From the NCBI GenBank assembly GCA_964603475.1, contig CAZRVG010000001.1, positions 1 to 64,000 on the forward strand: a DNA stretch of 64,000 bases. The letters run 5' to 3'. A model generated the notes under the pieces. The model was not told the DNA's origin, searched no databases, and worked only from the letters and a program-made list of their open reading frames with translations. Within the stretch, counting starts at the first letter, position 1; the number at the start of each line of letters is the position of its first letter. The DNA is from UBA5738 sp964603475. GTDB taxonomy: Bacteria > Patescibacteriota > Minisyncoccia > Minisyncoccales > UBA5738. Shown here in pieces: positions 59,188 through 64,000 of the stretch. Made by a program: the position numbers and the translations under genes.

Positions 59188-60636
59188 CTATTTGCCGCAG
59201 CATTTTTTGTATTTTTTGCCCGAACCGCAAGGACAGGGCTCGTTTCTTCCCGGCGTTTTGGCGTCGATAATTGAAACTTTGTCTTTTGTTTCTCCCTTGG
59301 TGGCAAAATTTATTTTTAGATTTTTTATGAAATAATAAAATTCCATCGCAGGATCTTCTTCCAAAAAAAATCTAAAACGCTTTTTTTGCTCTCGTTTACC
59401 TAATTTGCCTAATTTGTCTAATGAACCGAAAAGAATCATCTCGTCATAATCTCCTTTGTCAAATTTATCTTTCATTTTCAAGGCAAAACTGTAATTGGGG
59501 TTTAATTCCAAGGCGATATCCAGCATCATCGCGCCTTCCAATCGCTGGCCGCAGGCAAAATGGCAGACCGCTTTGTTAGCAAAAAAACGAAAGGTATCCG
59601 GCCGCACCACAAAATTTTTGCGCATCGCGGCAAACGCCTTTTTCCAAATTTTTAGCGCCTTTAAAAAATCATTTTGATTCATCAATTTGTGGGCGTTTTG
59701 CACAAAGGGATACCAACAATCATCGCCGATTTGTCGCGCGTCGGAATAAAGTTGCGGCCGATAGTTTGGATTTTCAAACATCTTTTGCCGCGGAGTTTTG
59801 CCTCCCAGCTTTTCATTGGGTGAATTATTTTGAAAATCAAAAAACGCTTCAATCAGCTCGTTAAAATCATCGTCAAAACCGTGATCAACAGCCAAATACT
59901 GCATAATTGCCACAATGTCCAGCGGCTTCATATTATTTTTTTGCCACCAATCCGCCACAATATCCGGGCTGATATGATCTGCCAGAGCAAATTTTTTTAA
60001 TGCTTTTGAAAAATTCTTGCGCGCGGTTTCAAGATCGGCAACATCGGCTTTTGCAAGCGCCTCTTCATCGTCATCGGCCAAAAGAGAAAATGCCAAGCGC
60101 GGAGTAATTGGATCTTGTCCGCCAAACGCCATTTCTTTCCATGACTTCGTGCTTTTGGTAATCGGCAAAACCGCAGGATCCGCGCCCACCAACTCCCAAT
60201 ATTCTTCTGTTCGCGCCACGCGATTCAAAAATATGTTTCCCTTTCGAATGTTTTGCGTCAACGCCTTTTCTTGAACAAAAAAGTCTTGCCCCGTGCGCAG
60301 ATCGCGAATATCCAGACCTTTATCGCGATAAACCTTCAAAACTTCAAACGCGCCATATCGGTTCGTTGAGCAAAGATCTAAATATGTCTTTTTTTCTCTG
60401 CCGGAAAATTCGGATTCGCGGCGATGGCAATAATCTTCCAAAACCGTAAGGCCGTTGTTCAGCCGAAAATCAAAAACCAGCCATTCGTTCATCACCGCTA
60501 ACTGCATTTCGTTGATTTGCACAGGATGTTTATTTCCAAAAAAATCGTCCAACGCCCGCTGAATCTCAGGATGCCCAACGGGATAAAGTTCAAAGAAATC
60601 GTCTAAAACATTTGATATTGTCCCTTTTGCCAACAT
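59188..60636 (-). CDS. Large SEC-C motif protein, unknown
   Basis: 482 residues. The only clear motif is the C-terminal SEC-C zinc finger GRNEPCPCGSGKKYKKCC, as in SecA. The rest is mostly helical with a possible TPR-like stretch (about 325-405, LKIWKKAFAAM, EGAMMLDIALELNPN). The finger probably binds a protein partner or ribosome. Cytoplasmic. Confidence 0.75.
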   Translation of the reverse strand: MLAKGTISNVLDDFFELYPVGHPEIQRALDDFFGNKHPVQINEMQLAVMNEWLVFDFRLNNGLTVLEDYCHRRESEFSGREKKTYLDLCSTNRYGAFEVLKVYRDKGLDIRDLRTGQDFFVQEKALTQNIRKGNIFLNRVARTEEYWELVGADPAVLPITKSTKSWKEMAFGGQDPITPRLAFSLLADDDEEALAKADVADLETARKNFSKALKKFALADHISPDIVADWWQKNNMKPLDIVAIMQYLAVDHGFDDDFNELIEAFFDFQNNSPNEKLGGKTPRQKMFENPNYRPQLYSDARQIGDDCWYPFVQNAHKLMNQNDFLKALKIWKKAFAAMRKNFVVRPDTFRFFANKAVCHFACGQRLEGAMMLDIALELNPNYSFALKMKDKFDKGDYDEMILFGSLDKLGKLGKREQKKRFRFFLEEDPAMEFYYFIKNLKINFATKGETKDKVSIIDAKTPGRNEPCPCGSGKKYKKCCGK

Positions 60637-60708
60637 AAATTTAATTCATTTTATTTCAACTTGCCTTGTGGTCTATTCCGGCATTATTTTTATTTGCCGC
60701 TTATCCTG

Positions 60709-60732
60709 CTACGTAGCATGTTGCGTAGCATG
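60709..60732. repeat. Direct 12-bp repeats before murC/SEC-C genes
   Basis: CTACGTAGCATG then TTGCGTAGCATG; the first includes a perfect 12-bp palindrome TGCTACGTAGCA (60707-60718). Confidence 0.6.
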
Positions 60733-60744
60733 CTGCTTGCGTAT

Positions 60745-62058
60745 CTATTTGGATAATATTTTTTGGGTTTGGTCGTAGATGTTGCCCGCGCCCAGCACCA
60801 GCAGAATTTCGCCGCCTTTTATTTCGCGTTTCAAAGTTTTTGCGATTTCTTTTTCAGGAAGATATTTGACGCTGTCGCGGTTGATGGCGGCAGTCAATTT
60901 TTGGCTGTCTATTTTTTTAGAAATTTTTTCGTTTTCTCGGCCGGCCACTTGATAAATGTTGGTGATAAAAATTTTATCCAGCGATGAATCTTGAAAAACT
61001 TTTACAAAATCGTCAAAAAGCAAATGCGTGCGCCACGCCTGGTGCGGTTGAAAAACACAAATTATTTTTTTGTTGGGCCAAAATTTTCGCGCGGCATCCA
61101 TGGTCAATTTAATCTGCGTGGGGTGGTGGCCATAATCAAAAACCGCGGTGAATTTTTTGCCGTTGATTGCCGCTTTTCGGCGGTCAAACCGCCGCCACGA
61201 ACCGCGGTATTTTGCCAAAGATTTGAAAATGGTTTCATCATTGATTTTCAACATTCGACCGACGACGAGCGCGGCCAGCGCGTTGGCAACATTGTGCTCC
61301 CCGGGAACGCGCAAAATTTCGCGCAAAATTTTTGCCTCGGGCATTGCGCGCGAATAATTGAAAACTTCAATCCCCTTTTTTTCCGCGGCTTGCCCCAGCC
61401 TTTCGGCGCCGTGGTTATCGGCGCAAACCACAAGCTTGCCGCCGGTTTTTATGTTGCCGGCAAATTTTTCAAACGCGCCAAACAATTTTTCTTCATTTTG
61501 ATAACATTCGATGTGATCCATTTCAATATTGGTCACCACCGCGATATCCGGAAAATAATTCCAAAACGCTTGGCAATATTCACACGCCTCAACTACCAGC
61601 AAATCCGATTTTCCGGCACGAAAATTCGTATCCCCGAATTCTTTCACTTTGGTGCCCACAATAACTGCGGGGTCTTTTTTTGCCGCGGCGAGCATCAATC
61701 CGATCATCGCCGCGGTGGTGCTTTTCCCATGCGCTCCGGCCACGGCAATCGTTCGGTGTTTTTTGGTAAGTTTCCCCAGAGCTTGCGGATAGCTCATCGC
61801 GGCAACCCCCAAATCCAGCGCCTGTTTTAATTCCAAATGATCCTTTTTTACCGCCAAGCTATAAACCACCAAATCGGGCGCGATTGATTTTAAGTTCGCG
61901 GTTTTTTTAATAAAAACGCGCGCGCCAATTTCTTCAAGCGCTTTTGTAATTTCGGAAGACGCCAAATCCGAACCGAAAACCTGCCACCCAAGCGATAGAT
62001 AATGGCGCGCCAGCGCCGATACTCCAATGCCGCCAATACCGATGAAAAAAACCTTCAT
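60745..62058 (-). CDS. murC: UDP-N-acetylmuramate--L-alanine ligase
   Basis: 437 residues. IGIGGIGVSALARHYL, ATP loop VAGAHGKSTTAAMIG, FDYGHHPTQIKLTM and FQPHQAWRTHLLFDDF are intact. It adds L-Ala to UDP-MurNAc. It lies about 14 kb from the other wall genes and stands alone. Confidence 0.95.
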   Translation of the reverse strand: MKVFFIGIGGIGVSALARHYLSLGWQVFGSDLASSEITKALEEIGARVFIKKTANLKSIAPDLVVYSLAVKKDHLELKQALDLGVAAMSYPQALGKLTKKHRTIAVAGAHGKSTTAAMIGLMLAAAKKDPAVIVGTKVKEFGDTNFRAGKSDLLVVEACEYCQAFWNYFPDIAVVTNIEMDHIECYQNEEKLFGAFEKFAGNIKTGGKLVVCADNHGAERLGQAAEKKGIEVFNYSRAMPEAKILREILRVPGEHNVANALAALVVGRMLKINDETIFKSLAKYRGSWRRFDRRKAAINGKKFTAVFDYGHHPTQIKLTMDAARKFWPNKKIICVFQPHQAWRTHLLFDDFVKVFQDSSLDKIFITNIYQVAGRENEKISKKIDSQKLTAAINRDSVKYLPEKEIAKTLKREIKGGEILLVLGAGNIYDQTQKILSK

Positions 62059-62174
62059 AAATTACTAAATTAATAAATTTCTAGTTTCTGAATAAATATT
62101 TAAATGACAAATTTCAAAATTCAAAAATTCTGACATTTATTTTGTAATTGGAAATTGGAAATTTAGAAATTTTT

Positions 62175-62759
62175 TTAGTCTTTCCCGAGTTTTGCGCTTT
62201 CCAGAACCGTGTAAACCGGACCGCCTCGCTTCGGTTCGCTTTCCATCAGTTCAATTGATTCGGCCATAAAAGCACAGCTGATTTTTTCATTAATATCGGG
62301 AACCTCTTGGAATTCCATGCGGCGCAATTCCGTTTGGATAATACGCGCCAAAGTGATATGCGGACGAAAAGCATAATCTTCGTCGTTTTCACGGTAGCGC
62401 GCGCCGGAAAATTCAAAAAGAGAGCTTTCCAAGTCTTTTTGCAGGTTGCCGATTTCTTGCGACTTCTCGCCCATCGCCCAAACCATACGCGGCGGCATTT
62501 TCCCCGCCGGACCATATGAAACGCGATCCAAGCTCACATCAAAAGGCTCGTGTCTTCGCGCGACATTAATGACATTTTCGCAAATATCACAAACTTCTTG
62601 ATCATTGGCGCTCCCCAAAAAAGAGAGCGTAATGTGCAAATTTTCCGGTTTTACCCATTTGGCCGGCAGGTCAAGATACTGCGCCGAAAAATCCGCCAAT
62701 TTTCGGCGCAAATTATCCGGTAAATTAATGGCAACAAATACTCGATGTAAATTATTCAT
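62175..62759 (-). CDS. thpR: RNA 2',3'-cyclic phosphodiesterase (LigT/ThpR)
   Basis: 194 residues from ATG 62759, with the two HxT motifs LHITLSFLG and PHITLARI of the 2H phosphoesterase family. Cleaves 2',3'-cyclic phosphate or 2'-5' RNA bonds. ATG chosen because the 2H fold starts there (RVFVAINLP). Confidence 0.9.
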   Translation of the reverse strand: MNNLHRVFVAINLPDNLRRKLADFSAQYLDLPAKWVKPENLHITLSFLGSANDQEVCDICENVINVARRHEPFDVSLDRVSYGPAGKMPPRMVWAMGEKSQEIGNLQKDLESSLFEFSGARYRENDEDYAFRPHITLARIIQTELRRMEFQEVPDINEKISCAFMAESIELMESEPKRGGPVYTVLESAKLGKD

Positions 62760-62830
62760 AGCTGTTATATTGAATCTAAACCAATTTGGCAAAAAATAAA
62801 AGATGGTATAAAATCCTGATAAGAATAAGA

Positions 62831-62858
62831 GATTTAGGATTTAGGATTTAGGATTTAG
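62831..62858 (+). repeat. Tandem heptamers (GATTTAG)
   Basis: Four exact copies of GATTTAG in the spacer between thpR and the next gene. Confidence 0.9.
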
Positions 62859-62939
62859 GAATAAGTTATGGCATCTTTGTGTAAAGAATATATCTTCGAA
62901 TAGTATTCAGTGATTTTGGCAAATTTAACGAATATATAT

Positions 62940-63242
62940 ATGCAATTAATTTTTCCGGACGCGAAAAAAAATAATATTTACAGCCTAATGCGCGACACCG
63001 GCTACCACTTTCAGCGCGAAGATTTAGAGCGCGGCGCCACGGAGTATTCTTTTGTGCGCCCTCGGCGCGGGTTTCCCCGTTTTCATATTTACGCCCAATT
63101 TGAGGGGCAGGATTTGTCGCTAAATCTTCATTTGGATCAAAAAAAGCCGATCTATCGCGGAGCAACCGCGCACATGGGCGATTATGACGGTCCGGCAATT
63201 GAAAGAGAAGCCGCGCGGATAAAACAATTTTTTTCAAATTAA
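62940..63242 (+). CDS. Conserved-looking small protein, unknown
   Basis: 100 residues from ATG 62940. A soluble alpha/beta protein: FHIYAQFEGQDLSLNLHLDQKKP and GDYDGPAIEREAARIKQF. It starts just before tsaC (7-nt gap) and probably shares its transcript. No family recognised. Confidence 0.55.
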   Translation: MQLIFPDAKKNNIYSLMRDTGYHFQREDLERGATEYSFVRPRRGFPRFHIYAQFEGQDLSLNLHLDQKKPIYRGATAHMGDYDGPAIEREAARIKQFFSN

Positions 63243-63249
63243 AAATTGT

Positions 63250-63840
63250 ATGGAAATAATCTCGTTAACGCCAAAAAATTTTCAAAACGCCGTGGAGAAA
63301 GCCGCAACCATAATTCAAGCCGGCGGCACGATAATCGCTCCCACCGACACGGTGTACGGACTGCTTGCCAATGCCGCCAACGAGAAAGCGATTGGCAAAG
63401 TTTTTGCGATAAAATCGCGGCCAAAAGAAAAATTTTTGCCGATTTTGGCCAAAAATATGGCCATGGCCAAAAAATTGGCCAAAATCTCGGCAAAACAGGA
63501 AAAGCTTCTTGAAGAAAAATGGCCGGGGAAATTCACGGCACGACTGGCTCGAAAAGATGAAATGAAACTATTCGGAGTTGAAAACGAAACCGTTGCGTTG
63601 CGAATTCCTTTCTACCCGTTCGTCAATTCGTTGCTGGAAGCCGCAAATTTGCCCCTGTGCGGTACTTCAGCTAATATCTCGGGCAAGAGGGCTTCCGGCA
63701 AAATTGACGATGTTCTGGGCCAATTTAACGGCAAAAACAATTTGCCGGATTTGGTAATCAACGCCGGCGATCTGCCCGAATCCAACCCTTCAACAATCGT
63801 TGACTTGACTCAAACCCCGCCTCAAATAATCCGCCCATAA
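63250..63840 (+). CDS. tsaC: Threonylcarbamoyl-AMP synthase
   Basis: 196 residues: GGTIIAPTDTVYGLLANA, KSRPKEKFLPILAKN, ETVALRIPFYP, LCGTSANISGKRAS and NPSTIVDLT of the YrdC/Sua5 fold, without the Sua5 C-terminal domain. First step of t6A synthesis in tRNA. Full-length TsaC. Confidence 0.92.
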   Translation: MEIISLTPKNFQNAVEKAATIIQAGGTIIAPTDTVYGLLANAANEKAIGKVFAIKSRPKEKFLPILAKNMAMAKKLAKISAKQEKLLEEKWPGKFTARLARKDEMKLFGVENETVALRIPFYPFVNSLLEAANLPLCGTSANISGKRASGKIDDVLGQFNGKNNLPDLVINAGDLPESNPSTIVDLTQTPPQIIRP

Positions 63841-63957
63841 TAAAATAACTTTGGACATTGAACGTTGAACTTTGACCAAACACAAACTCTCGAACTCAAT
63901 CAATAGTCGGTTTATAGTTATCACGGAAAAAACTTTGCAAATAATTAACGAAAATTT

Positions 63958-64000
63958 ATGGAAAAGAAAATTAAAAAAAACAAATCCGGCATCAATAAAA
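63958..64000 (+). CDS. Start of a lysine-rich protein, cut by the window end
   Basis: ATG 63958 followed by EKKIKKNKSGINK and an open frame to the end. Too short to assign. About 115 nt after tsaC. Confidence 0.4.
   Translation, partial: MEKKIKKNKSGINK

Noticed and set aside
60991..61830. A 279-codon open frame on the plus strand, antisense to murC
   Set aside because: It is the mirror of a clear murC on the other strand, with no start signal and a composition explained by the opposite codons.

Overview
The window looks like part of a small, moderately AT-rich genome of a Patescibacteria (Candidate Phyla Radiation) bacterium, probably of the Parcubacteria type. The basis is gene content and style: about 70 short, tightly packed genes, a bacterial-type eRF1-like (BaeRF) protein beside a ribosome hibernation factor, Gmad2 and SEC-C proteins, compact AspRS and ValRS, a MurD/MurL pair, many small membrane proteins, and few Shine-Dalgarno sites. 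TGA is used as a normal stop, so the lineages that read UGA as glycine are unlikely. No rRNA or tRNA gene and no CRISPR array was seen. The lineage is inferred; no database search was possible.

Layout. 288-3742: two M14 carboxypeptidase-like paralogues (the first has lost its catalytic residues) and an MBL/beta-CASP nuclease. 4001-8423: SdpI-like protein, an HTH/DUF2178 pair with a candidate operator, BaeRF + HPF, MgtE. 8551-13595: ABC exporter, a REP-associated (RAYT/IS200-like) transposase flanked by 40-bp direct repeats, DUF2207 protein, Pcm. 14141-18192: M18 aminopeptidase, small membrane proteins, XseA/XseB. 18206-20902: a patch of decayed and accessory genes (broken NUDIX, short asparaginase-like protein, AbrB remnant, NYN RNase, a partial second xseB, hicBA). 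20933-28248: CsaA-like protein, S41 protease, L9, CTP synthase, L27, then an isoprenoid set (FAD reductase, UppS, isopentenyl phosphate kinase). 28283-31890: an accessory patch with nuclease-like, PUA-like and HNH proteins and a PanA-type antitoxin with its partner. 32046-36943: YchF, Gmad2 protein, XerC/D-like recombinase, GltX.

37069-46315 is the cell-wall region on the minus strand: aspS-dacA-mraY-murL, then a separately promoted, highly structured leader or ncRNA (about 40878-41131), then murD-ftsW-murG. MurL beside MurD suggests that L-Glu is added to the wall precursor and epimerised afterwards. murC lies further on (60745-62058). 46431-63840 holds RecQ, small proteins, RadC, ValRS, a histidine kinase with an acyl-ACP-reductase-like enzyme, a secreted LCAT-like hydrolase with a duplicated signal-peptide fragment, ArsR, a SEC-C protein, MurC, ThpR and TsaC.

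Three patterns run through the window. (1) About 21-bp palindromes with different stems but a shared core close to GTCNNAC occur singly or as inverted pairs next to genes and inside two reading frames; one stem family flanks the RAYT transposase. (2) At least six genes have a -10 box exactly 6 nt before ATG, which implies leaderless mRNAs. (3) Only two genes, 16284-16712 and 48659-48970, carry strong Shine-Dalgarno sites, which marks them as possible imports.
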